Positions 1 through 6,550 are shown, numbered from the stretch's first letter. The stretch is DNA of 8,661 nt from CAYFKJ01 sp964528595 (GCA_964528595.1 CAZGTM010000104.1:1-8661); one strand, 5' to 3'. Program-made: numbers and translations. Notes: generated by a model from the sequence alone, not told the origin.

Positions 1-628
1 CCCAGGCTTCCAGCAACGGGAATTCCGCCAGCAGGTCCGGGCCGCCGGCCCAGCGGCCGCGCAGGAACCAGGCGAGGTAATACACCAGGACGTCGGGCAA
101 CGCCGGCTGGTCGCCCAGCAGGAACGCCCGGCCGGTAGCGGCAAGACGCTGCTCGACCCAGCCAAACTGCGCGCGCACCTGGGCGACGACGTGGGGGAGT
201 TCCGCCGCCACCGCATCGTAGTTCCAGTCCGGCCCGAGGTAGAGGCGGCCGCGGTCGGCGGCGAAATCCCCGGGCAGCTGGTCGGCGGCCGATCCCAGCA
301 CGAGCTTGATGACGGCCAGGAAGAAATCACCATCGGTCCAGCGGCTGACGCTCCAGGCGAGACCATCCGCACCGCCGGGGAAGAACGTCGGCTCGGGGTA
401 GCGCCGCTGCAGTTCGCGCAAGATGCACTGACTGTCGCAATAGATGTCCGCGCCGATCTGCATCACCGGCGTGCGGCGATAGCCGCCGGTCAGCGGCATC
501 AGATCCGGTTTCGGCGGGATGCGCGGAATTTGCACCGAGCGCCAGCTCAATCCCTTGATCCCCATACCTACCCGGACCTTCTCGGCGACGGGTGACTGCG
601 GATAGTGGTGGAAAATGACATCGCTCAT
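1..628 (-). CDS. Glutathione S-transferase family protein (3' end outside window)
   Basis: Reading leftwards from the ATG at 626-628, an open frame of 209 codons runs off the window edge, so the C-terminus is missing. The start MSDVIFHHYPQSPVAEKVR matches a thioredoxin-fold GST N-terminal domain (about residues 3-80): a Ser in the HxYPxSP segment (S12) sits where catalytic Ser/Cys residues lie in GSTs, TPVMQI carries the expected cis-proline (P54), and the following CDSQ (D65, S66) matches the glutathione gamma-glutamyl-binding acidic/Ser pair. Residues from about 90 look like the all-helical C-terminal domain, with ALPDVLVYYLAWFLRG near 176-191. GSTs conjugate or reduce substrates with glutathione in the cytosol; the substrate here is unknown. 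A GAGG Shine-Dalgarno lies about 10 bases before the start. It diverges from the transporter operon and probably has no functional link to it. Family confident; precise class not. Confidence 0.82.
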   Translation of the reverse strand, partial: MSDVIFHHYPQSPVAEKVRVGMGIKGLSWRSVQIPRIPPKPDLMPLTGGYRRTPVMQIGADIYCDSQCILRELQRRYPEPTFFPGGADGLAWSVSRWTDGDFFLAVIKLVLGSAADQLPGDFAADRGRLYLGPDWNYDAVAAELPHVVAQVRAQFGWVEQRLAATGRAFLLGDQPALPDVLVYYLAWFLRGRWAGGPDLLAEFPLLEAW

Positions 629-930
629 GGGGCGCAACCTCGTTTGGTGTTTCGACCGTCCGAATTATGGACATTGCGGGACGCCGCGCAACGTCGCATT
701 CCGCAGATTGCGGTCACGCTTTCTTGAACCCTGCCCCGAGCGCCACGAAGCCTTGTGGGCCGCCGAGTTCCCAACGAACTGCCAGAAAAAATCCTACAAT
801 AAAAAAACAAAATATGATTTTTTTAGCTAAATAATATTATTTTATATTGCGTCCGGATCGATCTCCCGCTACAGTCCGCCCGTTCGAAATTGACTCCAGC
901 CTAGCCCTTGGAGAGATGGGGGAAGACCAG
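629..930. promoter_or_regulatory. Divergent intergenic region between GST gene and transporter operon
   Basis: No convincing gene lies in these 302 bases. The left part (629-785) has ordinary composition and contains small dyads: ccgca-gat-tgcgg at 701-713, and gtcc/ggac arms at 657-660 and 668-671. The heptamer attgcgg occurs twice in direct orientation (673-679 and 707-713). The middle part (786-848) is an AT-rich island described separately. The right part (849-930) is a probable 5' leader of the operon and ends in the Shine-Dalgarno of ATPase 1. As the two flanking genes are transcribed away from each other, promoters for both should lie here, but no textbook sigma-70 -35/-10 pair is unambiguous. 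Confidence 0.6.
786..848. promoter_or_regulatory. AT-rich island with inverted repeats; probable operon control region
   Basis: By hand count only 7 of 63 bases are G or C, against GC-rich flanks. It contains an 8-bp inverted repeat, taaaaaaa at 800-807 and ttttttta at 818-825 with a 10-base loop, and a perfect 14-bp palindrome, aaataatattattt, at 829-842. Hexamers resembling a -10 box occur at 795-800 (tacaat), 813-818 (tatgat), 835-840 (tattat) and 843-848 (tatatt), but none has a good -35 box at 17 bases. The A- and T-tracts suggest intrinsically bent DNA. The palindrome is a candidate operator, possibly for the GntR regulator encoded downstream, but it lacks the TNGTNNNACNA pattern common in FadR-type sites, so its partner is unknown. 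Confidence 0.5.
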
Positions 931-2028
931 ATGACCGTATTAAGCGTTACGGGATTGACCAAAAAGTTCGACGATATCGTTGCCCTGGACGGTGTCGACT
1001 TTGCGGTCGAGCGCGGAGAGTTCTTCGCGCTCCTGGGACCCTCCGCCAGCGGCAAGACGACGACGCTGCGCAGCATTTGCGGCATCGAGCGGCCCGACCA
1101 GGGCCGCGTCATGTACGACGGCGCCGATGTCACCGAGGCGGAAGTGCGCGGCCGCGATATGGCCATGGTGTTCCAGACGTTCGCGCTCTATCCCCATATT
1201 TCGATCCGCGACAACCTCGCCTATCCGCTGCGCCAGGCCGGGATGCGCAAAGCGGAAATCGAGACGCGGGTTGCCGAAACGGCTGAAATGCTGCGGCTTG
1301 GCCATACCCTCGACCGCATGCCGGGCACGGCCAGCGGCGGCGAGCAGCAACGCGTCGCGATCGGCCGCGCCCTGGTGCGCCGGCCCAGCCTCCTGTTGCT
1401 CGACGAGCCGTTGACCAATCTCGACGCCAAGCTCCGGCACGACACGCGGGCCGAGTTCAAGCGCCTGCATCGTGAATTGGGCATGACCATCGTCTATGCC
1501 ACGCCCGATGAACTGGAGGCCCTGAGCATGGGCCAGCGCATCGGCCTGTTGAGCGCCGGCAGGATCGTCCAGACCGGCACGCCCGACGAGATGTACACCC
1601 GGCCCGGCGATACCTACGTCGCCGCGATGGTCGGATCGCCCAAGGTCAACCTGATTTCGGCCGTGCGCCGCGGCGAGGACGCCCGGCCTTCCGTTGAACT
1701 GCCATTCGCATCCGTTTCCGACGGACCGTGGAGCGAGGCCCTGAAGGCCTTCCCGGTCGGTTCGGAGCTGATATTCGGCATCCGTCCGAACGATGTCGTG
1801 GCGACCTCCGCTGATGCGGGGGACGTCGAATTCACCGCCAAGGTGCACCTGACGGAGCCCTTGGGGGATGTGGTCATCCTGGACCTCGAAGTGGGGGGGA
1901 CCGGCTTGAAGATGGTCCTGCCGGAGGAACAGGCAGTGCGGTACAGCGTCGGTGACGATGTGCCGGTGTCGTTACGAGTGGAGAACACGCACGTGTTCGC
2001 TCGGGAAACCGGTTCGGCAATCCGCTGA
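931..2028 (+). CDS. ABC importer ATPase 1 (MalK/UgpC-like), H-loop histidine replaced by proline
   Basis: A 365-residue cytoplasmic ATPase of a carbohydrate (CUT1-type) importer. The A-loop aromatic is F13; Walker A is GPSASGKT at 36-43; Q-loop Q82; signature ASGGEQQR at 134-141 (canonical LSGGQQQR); Walker B LLLLDE with D158 and catalytic-type E159; D-loop near 162-165. The switch segment reads YATPDELEAL, so residue 192, normally the histidine of VTHD, is proline (codon ccc, 1504-1506). A MalK-type TOBE/regulatory domain follows (about 235-360, with GIRPNDV near 283). The ATG at 931 is preferred because gggggaag at 918-925 is a well-spaced Shine-Dalgarno and the protein starts at the usual point of the fold; an in-frame ATG at 916 and a TTG at 847 are alternatives. 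It is the first gene of the operon, separated by the binding protein and permeases from a second, different ATPase (5456-6550), with which it probably forms a heterodimer. Function in transport confident; its own hydrolytic competence doubtful. Confidence 0.93.
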   Translation: MTVLSVTGLTKKFDDIVALDGVDFAVERGEFFALLGPSASGKTTTLRSICGIERPDQGRVMYDGADVTEAEVRGRDMAMVFQTFALYPHISIRDNLAYPLRQAGMRKAEIETRVAETAEMLRLGHTLDRMPGTASGGEQQRVAIGRALVRRPSLLLLDEPLTNLDAKLRHDTRAEFKRLHRELGMTIVYATPDELEALSMGQRIGLLSAGRIVQTGTPDEMYTRPGDTYVAAMVGSPKVNLISAVRRGEDARPSVELPFASVSDGPWSEALKAFPVGSELIFGIRPNDVVATSADAGDVEFTAKVHLTEPLGDVVILDLEVGGTGLKMVLPEEQAVRYSVGDDVPVSLRVENTHVFARETGSAIR

Positions 2029-2040
2029 GCCGGAAATCTT

Positions 2041-2056
2041 GCCGCCGGGGGGCGGC
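2041..2056 (+). other. Short GC-rich hairpin between ATPase 1 and binding-protein genes
   Basis: gccgcc (2041-2046) and ggcggc (2051-2056) are perfect complements around a four-G loop, a compact RNA stem in the 60-base gap ahead of the binding-protein gene. No U-run follows, so it is not a standard intrinsic terminator. It could protect the 5' end of a processed binding-protein mRNA or cause partial pausing. The structure is plain in the sequence; the role is inferred. Confidence 0.4.
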
Positions 2057-2071
2057 GCCAGATCTCCAATT

Positions 2072-2083
2072 GAGAGGAGGAGG
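2072..2083 (+). promoter_or_regulatory. Very strong Shine-Dalgarno of the binding-protein gene
   Basis: gagaggaggagg lies 5 bases before the ATG at 2089. It is the most extended anti-16S match in the window and fits the need for excess binding protein over the membrane subunits. Confidence 0.75.
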
Positions 2084-2088
2084 TTTCG

Positions 2089-3516
2089 ATGAAGGGTAAG
2101 TTTTCAATTACGGGTGCTTTGGCAGCCGGTATCGTGGCGAGCGGCCTGGCCGTTTCGGCGCCTGCCGCGGCCAAGGAAATCATCCTGAACATGGCGGGAC
2201 CGGACTGGGGTCCGACCCGTTTTCTGCAAGAGTATTTCAACAAAACCTACAAGGCCAAATCCGGCAACGACGTAAAGCTCGTTTTTGACTTTATTCCGTG
2301 GCCGAACTTCTACGATCGTGTCGCCGCTTCGCTCACCTCGGGTGAGAAGAAGTACCAGATGATCGTTTCGGACAGCCAGTGGATCGGCACCTTCATCGAA
2401 GGCGGCCACTTCATGAAGCTGAACAAGTACATCGACGCCGATCCGGAACTTCAGGCGATCATGAAGGATATCCATCCGGCCATGGTGCAGAACTATTCGA
2501 CCTATCCGCATAAGTCGAAGAACTACTACGGTTTCCCGCAGTTCCCGGACACCAAGGTGACCTGGTTCCGCACCGACCTGTTCTGCCACGATGGTGAACG
2601 CGCTGCGTTCAAGGCCAAGTTCAGCCAGACTCTGCCCTGCTCATACGAAGAGTGGAAAGACACGGACTGGAGTGTTTGGGAAAACGTCGGCAAGTTCTTC
2701 CGCCGCGACAAGGGCGCCAAACTGGGTGACGGCGTCGCCGAGGAAAACTTCTACGGCATCGCCTACCAGGCCGGCAAAGTTCTCGATTTCTCCTCCATGC
2801 AGATCAATGCCTTCATCTGGCAGCATGGCGGCAGCATCTGGGACGAAGCCAACGAGCCCCATGCCCAGGCCGAAGGCGTCGTGAACTCGGCTGCTTCGGT
2901 CAAGGGTTTCGAGCACTATCTCGAACTCCTGAAGTACGCTCCGCCGGTTGCCAAGACCGGTCAGATGGGCATCTTCGCGATCCAGGAACTGTTCATGCAG
3001 GGCAAGGTCGCGGCCATCATCGATTGGGCCGGTGTCGCACCGCCCGCGCTCGATCCCAAGATCTCCAAGTACCACGACAAGACCGGTTTCGCTTTGACGC
3101 CGGGTCTGCGTAAGGCTGACGGTACGTTGAGCCGCTTGGACAACATCGGCGGCCAGCCCTTCGTGCTGACGACCTGGAACTCCGAGGAAGTCACCAAGGA
3201 GGCGCTCGAAGTCGTCAAGTGGTGGATGTCGCCCGAAGTCCAGATCGAGTTTTCCAAGAACGGCGGAGAGCCCGGTCTGATGAGCGTCATGAACATGCCT
3301 GAATACAACTCCTTCCTGCCCTGGAACCGCGCCCACGCGGAATTGCTGGAGCACCAGTTGGACGTTTGGCATGTGCCGGAATTCTTCGAGTTGCTGACCC
3401 AGCAGCAGGAAGAGTTCGACAAGGCCATCACCGGCCAGAAGACGGCCAAAGAGGCATTGGATGCGATTGCCAAGTTCCAGCAGGAACTGCTGACCGAAGC
3501 CGGTCGCATTCAGTAG
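2089..3516 (+). CDS. Periplasmic solute-binding protein of carbohydrate ABC importer
   Basis: A 475-residue exported protein of the extracellular solute-binding family 1 type (MalE/UgpB-like). It begins with a Sec signal peptide: K2 and K4, a hydrophobic stretch about 8-22, and an AAA site with likely cleavage after residue 28 (before KEIILNMAG). There is no lipobox cysteine, so it should be soluble in the periplasm. The mature part shows the expected two-lobe pattern, with FPQFPDTKVTWFRTDL (150-164), GGSIWD (247-252), a GKVAAIIDWAG segment (305-315) and NIGGQPFVLTTW (352-363). The many aromatic residues (W71, W98, W159, W245, W313) suit carbohydrate stacking. Only two cysteines occur in the mature protein (C166, C184), a plausible disulfide. 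Its place among two permeases, two ATPases and an aldose epimerase suggests a sugar or related polyol, but the ligand cannot be read from the sequence. GlpV-like glycerol-binding proteins, as I remember them, are longer. Confidence 0.93.
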   Translation: MKGKFSITGALAAGIVASGLAVSAPAAAKEIILNMAGPDWGPTRFLQEYFNKTYKAKSGNDVKLVFDFIPWPNFYDRVAASLTSGEKKYQMIVSDSQWIGTFIEGGHFMKLNKYIDADPELQAIMKDIHPAMVQNYSTYPHKSKNYYGFPQFPDTKVTWFRTDLFCHDGERAAFKAKFSQTLPCSYEEWKDTDWSVWENVGKFFRRDKGAKLGDGVAEENFYGIAYQAGKVLDFSSMQINAFIWQHGGSIWDEANEPHAQAEGVVNSAASVKGFEHYLELLKYAPPVAKTGQMGIFAIQELFMQGKVAAIIDWAGVAPPALDPKISKYHDKTGFALTPGLRKADGTLSRLDNIGGQPFVLTTWNSEEVTKEALEVVKWWMSPEVQIEFSKNGGEPGLMSVMNMPEYNSFLPWNRAHAELLEHQLDVWHVPEFFELLTQQQEEFDKAITGQKTAKEALDAIAKFQQELLTEAGRIQ

Positions 3517-3537
3517 TCACGAGTAGCTAAAGGGTAT

Positions 3538-3598
3538 GGGAGAGGATCGATGAACAAGTCAGTGACAAACGTCGCCGGACGGTTCGGCATCCTCTCCC
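3538..3598 (+). other. Long-range inverted repeat after the binding-protein gene
   Basis: gggagaggat at 3538-3547 is perfectly complementary to atcctctccc at 3589-3598, a 10-bp stem closing a 41-base loop; a smaller cgtc/gacg hairpin sits inside the loop. No U-run follows, so it is not a standard terminator. The left arm contains the only Shine-Dalgarno-like sequence ahead of the ATG at 3550, so folding would block initiation there. The likely role is to protect the 3' end of the binding-protein mRNA or reduce read-through into the permease genes; this role is inferred. Confidence 0.5.
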
Positions 3599-3642
3599 GG
3601 ACCCGCTCAACCAACGCGCAAAACGAAATAAAAACTCCCGCC

Positions 3643-3650
3643 GGAGGAAG
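3643..3650 (+). promoter_or_regulatory. Shine-Dalgarno deciding the start of permease 1
   Basis: ggaggaag lies four bases before the ATG at 3655 and is better placed than the sequence ahead of the in-frame ATG at 3550. Its ggag core (3643-3646) could pair with ctcc at 3635-3638 across a four-base loop, which might moderate translation; that stem is short and uncertain. Confidence 0.6.
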
Positions 3651-3654
3651 AAAC

Positions 3655-4548
3655 ATGCGTGATTTTTGGCACTGGATGTTCAGCCCGGAACGACGCGGCG
3701 CCATGCTCGTGGCCCCGGCCCTGATCATGCTGTTCGTCATGAACATCTTCCCCCTGATGTGGTCGTTCGGACTGAGTTTCTTCCATTACAAGGCGTCCTC
3801 CCTGCGGCCGCCCCGGTTCGCCGGATTTTATTATTACGAAAAAGTACTGAGCGATCCCGTCGTCTGGGAACGCTTCCAGACCACGGCGCTGATCGTCATC
3901 CTGAGCGTGCTTCTGCAGCTGATCATCGGTTTCTCGATGGCGCTGATGTTCGAGAAAAAATTTCCGCTGCGCCGGGAAATTCTGATGCTGGTGCTGACGC
4001 CGATGATGCTGTCGTTCGTCGCCGTCGGCGTTTTCTTTAAACTCTTTTATGAGCCCACGTTCGGCCTCCTGAGCCAGGCTTATTCTTATTTCTCGGGCGA
4101 ACCGCTGACCTTGCTGGCGACGCAGTGGGGCGCCATCTGGGGCATCGTCATTGCTGACGCCTGGATGTGGTCGCCCTTCGTCATGTTGCTGGTGCTGGCC
4201 GGTCTGGTGAGCGTGCCCGACTATCTCTATGAAGCCGCCGAGGTCGACCGCGCGTCGAGATGGCGCCGCTTCACCACCGTCACATTTCCCTATGTCCGGG
4301 GCCTTCTGCTGCTGGCGTTGCTGTTCCGCACCATCGAGACGTTCAAGATCTTCGATGTCGTCTATCTGATCACCAACGGCGGGCCCGGCACATCGACCGA
4401 GACGATCGCCGTCTACGTCTACCGCGTAGCCTTCCAGTTCTTCAAGACCAGCCAGTCCTCGGCGCTGAGCTACATCCTGCTCTTCGTCGTCATCGTGCTG
4501 ACCAATCTCTACCTCTATTTCGTCAAAAAACGCGGTGAGGAGGGCTGA
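3655..4548 (+). CDS. ABC importer permease 1 (MalF-type)
   Basis: A 297-residue inner-membrane protein of the binding-protein-dependent permease family, with about six membrane segments: roughly 16-40, 76-98, 108-132, 158-186, 214-236 and 271-289. The cytoplasmic EAA loop that docks on an ATPase is EAAEVDRASRWRRFTTVTFP (193-212). The normally conserved Gly of the EAAxxDGA motif is replaced by Arg (R199, codon at 4249-4251). The NGGPG segment (241-245) before the last helix is typical of MalF-like permeases. I chose ATG 3655 because of its strong Shine-Dalgarno and because the fold begins there; ATG 3550 would add 35 polar residues with no family character and lies behind a potential stem. It is followed after two bases by permease 2, so the pair is surely cotranslated. 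Function confident, start fairly so. Confidence 0.92.
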   Translation: MRDFWHWMFSPERRGAMLVAPALIMLFVMNIFPLMWSFGLSFFHYKASSLRPPRFAGFYYYEKVLSDPVVWERFQTTALIVILSVLLQLIIGFSMALMFEKKFPLRREILMLVLTPMMLSFVAVGVFFKLFYEPTFGLLSQAYSYFSGEPLTLLATQWGAIWGIVIADAWMWSPFVMLLVLAGLVSVPDYLYEAAEVDRASRWRRFTTVTFPYVRGLLLLALLFRTIETFKIFDVVYLITNGGPGTSTETIAVYVYRVAFQFFKTSQSSALSYILLFVVIVLTNLYLYFVKKRGEEG

Positions 4549-4550
4549 CC

Positions 4551-5444
4551 ATGTCACTGTTGACCGCCATATTCGGCCGCCGCAAGGAACGCCGTTTGAG
4601 AGAAGCGGGCTGGGGCTGGACCCTGTTCGCCGGCATCATCAGCCTGATCTACTTCTTCCCCGTGCTGTGGATCATCATGACGGCGTTCAAGACGCGCGCC
4701 GACGCCCTGGCGACGCCGCCCAAGTTCTTCTTCACGCCGACGTTGGACAACTTCGTCAGCGTCTTCTGGCGGGTTGCCCAGACCGGCACCGAGGCGATTT
4801 CCACCGGCATGGATCTCTACTTCTTCAATTCGATCTTTGTCGCCGCCTCGGGCGTGTTGCTGGCGCTGGTTATCGGCACGCTGGCCTCCTACGGCTTCTC
4901 GCGCTATCCGCTCAAGGGTAACGACACCTATCTGTTCGTCGTGCTGACGACCCGCATGCTGCCGCCGATCATTGTCATTATTCCGATCTTCCTGATGTTC
5001 CGCCTTGCCGGTTTGAGCGGCTCCTATATGGGTGTGATCCTGCTTTATGCGGCCTTCAACCTGCCGTTCTCGATCTGGATGATGAAAAGCTTCTTCGATG
5101 AGCTGTCGCCCGACGTTGAAGACGCCGCCCGGCTGGACGGTTCCTCAGAAAGAGGCGTTTTCTTCAAGATCTGCCTGCCGCAGCTCAAGGCCGGTCTGGC
5201 GGCGACGGCGGTGTTTGCCCTGATCCTGACCTGGAACGAGTTCCTCTTCGCGCTCTTGCTAACCGGCACCGAGACGCGCACCGTGCCGGTCGCCATGGCC
5301 CGCACTATCGGCGGTGAATTGGGCGTCGACTGGGGCTTGCTGGCGGCCATCATCACACTGTTCCTGATCCCGGTCTTCGCCGTGACGTATCTGCTGCAGA
5401 ACCACCTGCTGCGCGGCGTCACCTTCGGCACCATCAAAAAATAA
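4551..5444 (+). CDS. ABC importer permease 2 (MalG-type)
   Basis: A 297-residue inner-membrane permease that pairs with permease 1 to form the translocation path. Membrane segments are visible around 24-45, 93-116, 127-150, 158-178, 214-237 and 262-283. The EAA loop is EDAARLDGSSERGVFFKICLP (190-210) and keeps the conserved Gly (G197), unlike permease 1. The LTWNEFLFALLLT stretch (226-238) and the C-terminal LLRGVTFGTIKK are hallmarks of MalG-like subunits. The gene starts two bases after the permease 1 stop, with gaggaggg (4537-4544) as Shine-Dalgarno inside the preceding gene, and is followed 11 bases later by ATPase 2. Length is normal for the family and nothing appears broken. Confidence 0.94.
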   Translation: MSLLTAIFGRRKERRLREAGWGWTLFAGIISLIYFFPVLWIIMTAFKTRADALATPPKFFFTPTLDNFVSVFWRVAQTGTEAISTGMDLYFFNSIFVAASGVLLALVIGTLASYGFSRYPLKGNDTYLFVVLTTRMLPPIIVIIPIFLMFRLAGLSGSYMGVILLYAAFNLPFSIWMMKSFFDELSPDVEDAARLDGSSERGVFFKICLPQLKAGLAATAVFALILTWNEFLFALLLTGTETRTVPVAMARTIGGELGVDWGLLAAIITLFLIPVFAVTYLLQNHLLRGVTFGTIKK

Positions 5445-5455
5445 GGGGCGGCGAC

Positions 5456-6550
5456 ATGTCGACAATTGAAACCCTCAACCTGACCAAGCGCTTCGGCGAC
5501 ATGCTGGCCGTCAGCGGCGTCGACCTCGATATCGCCGCCGGCGAGGTGCTTTGCCTGCTCGGCCCCTCGGGCTGCGGCAAAACCACCACGCTGCGCATGA
5601 TCGCCGGCCTGGAAACGACGACGGAAGGGGAAGTCCGCATCGGTGGCCGGCGGGTCAACGAGGTATCGCCGTCCGAACGCGACATCTCCATGGTCTTCCA
5701 GTTCTATGCCCTCTATCCCAGCTTGACGGTGGCTGAGAACTTGGCCTTCCCGCTCCATGCCGAGGACATGTCGGCCTCGGAGATCGACGCGCGCGTGACC
5801 GAAGTCGCGGGTAAGCTTGAGCTCACCGATGTGCTGGAACGCCGGCCGGGATACCTGGCCGAAGGCGAAAAGCAGCGGGTCGCAGTGGCGCGCGCCATCG
5901 TGCGCGACCCCAACTGTTTTCTTTTCGACGAACCCCTGAGCCGCCTCGATGTCGAGCTGCGCCAGGCCATGCGCGGACAGATCAAGGAGATCCTTGAAGG
6001 CCTTTCCAAGGCCACCGTGATCGTCACCCACGATCAGTTGGAAGCGCTGACCATGGCCGACCGCATTGCCGTGATGCGCGATGGCGTGATCGAGCAGATC
6101 GCGACGCCGCATGATATTTTCGCCAAGCCGAAAAACCTGTTCGTCGCCGGCTTCATCGGAACCCCAGCCATGAACCTTCTGGATGCGGTGCTGCTCGACT
6201 ATCAGGCTGAGGGCGGCAAGGGCCGCTTCCAGGTCGCGGATCAGCAAGTCACCATGGCGGCCGATCCCGCGGTCGGTAAATTAGCGCCGGGCAGCAATGT
6301 TACGCTGGGTATTCGGCCCCGGGCCTATGAAGTTGTTTCGGAAGGCGCGGAGGATACCTTCTCGGCGGAAGTCGATCTTATCGAACCGATGGGTGCGGAG
6401 ACGCTCGTGCACATGATGGAATCGGGCCACGATGTCCGGGTTGTGGTGGACCGCGACAGGCGTTTCAATCCGGGCGAACGCGTACACATGCGCTGCCGCC
6501 CGGATCAGGCCCACGTCTTCGGCGGCGATGGCGGACGGGTGTTCTCATGA
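5456..6550 (+). CDS. ABC importer ATPase 2 (MalK/UgpC-like), degenerate signature motif
   Basis: A 364-residue cytoplasmic ATPase. Walker A GPSGCGKT (36-43), Q-loop Q82, Walker B FLFDE with D158 and E159, D-loop about 162-165, and a normal switch segment VTHDQLEAL with H192 (codon 6029-6031) are all intact. The signature motif is not: where LSGGQQQR is expected, the sequence reads LAEGEKQR (134-141), with Ser to Ala and the first Gly to Glu. A TOBE-type C-terminal domain follows (about 235-358, GIRPRAY near 285). It differs throughout from ATPase 1 and supplies exactly the switch histidine that ATPase 1 lacks, while ATPase 1 supplies the signature that this protein lacks. The two should therefore act as an obligate heterodimer under the two permeases. 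An AAGGGG-type Shine-Dalgarno overlaps the permease 2 stop; the 3' end overlaps the next gene by ATGA. Confidence 0.94.
   Translation: MSTIETLNLTKRFGDMLAVSGVDLDIAAGEVLCLLGPSGCGKTTTLRMIAGLETTTEGEVRIGGRRVNEVSPSERDISMVFQFYALYPSLTVAENLAFPLHAEDMSASEIDARVTEVAGKLELTDVLERRPGYLAEGEKQRVAVARAIVRDPNCFLFDEPLSRLDVELRQAMRGQIKEILEGLSKATVIVTHDQLEALTMADRIAVMRDGVIEQIATPHDIFAKPKNLFVAGFIGTPAMNLLDAVLLDYQAEGGKGRFQVADQQVTMAADPAVGKLAPGSNVTLGIRPRAYEVVSEGAEDTFSAEVDLIEPMGAETLVHMMESGHDVRVVVDRDRRFNPGERVHMRCRPDQAHVFGGDGGRVFS

Noticed and set aside
191..674. Open frames at 191-595 (plus) and 327-674 (minus, different phase) in the GST region
   Set aside because: The minus-strand phase starting at 628 gives a convincing GST N-terminal domain running to the window edge; the other two are out-of-phase or opposite-strand shadows.
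800..825. A-tract/T-tract inverted repeat as an intrinsic terminator
   Set aside because: The stem would be A-U only and therefore weak, and it lies between divergent genes where no transcript is expected to end.
847..930. Extension of ATPase 1 upstream to a TTG at 847 or ATG at 916
   Set aside because: The extra residues precede the normal start of the fold, and ATG 931 has the best-spaced Shine-Dalgarno.
1504..1506. Treating the H-loop proline of ATPase 1 as a simple sequencing error
   Set aside because: One base (CAC to CCC) could explain it, but the neighbouring residues also depart from the HDQ consensus (PDE), and the complementary defect in ATPase 2 makes true degeneration more coherent; still listed as a way to refute the finding.
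940..1848. 302-codon minus-strand open frame opposite ATPase 1
   Set aside because: Antisense shadow of a confidently assigned ATPase; no recognisable motifs and no plausible Shine-Dalgarno context.
3550..3654. 35-codon N-terminal extension of permease 1 from the ATG at 3550
   Set aside because: The extension is polar with no family resemblance, its Shine-Dalgarno is only about 3 bases from the ATG and falls in an inverted-repeat arm, and ATG 3655 has a strong well-placed ggaggaag.
3607..4557. 316-codon minus-strand open frame opposite permease 1
   Set aside because: Sequence is dominated by Gln, Asp, His and Arg, the expected complement of hydrophobic membrane-protein codons; not a real protein.
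5045..6247. 400-codon open frame on the minus strand opposite permease 2 and ATPase 2
   Set aside because: It lies opposite two clearly functional genes, and its composition (many His, Gly, Gln, Arg) is the usual by-product of the complementary strand of GC-rich coding DNA. No domain is recognisable.
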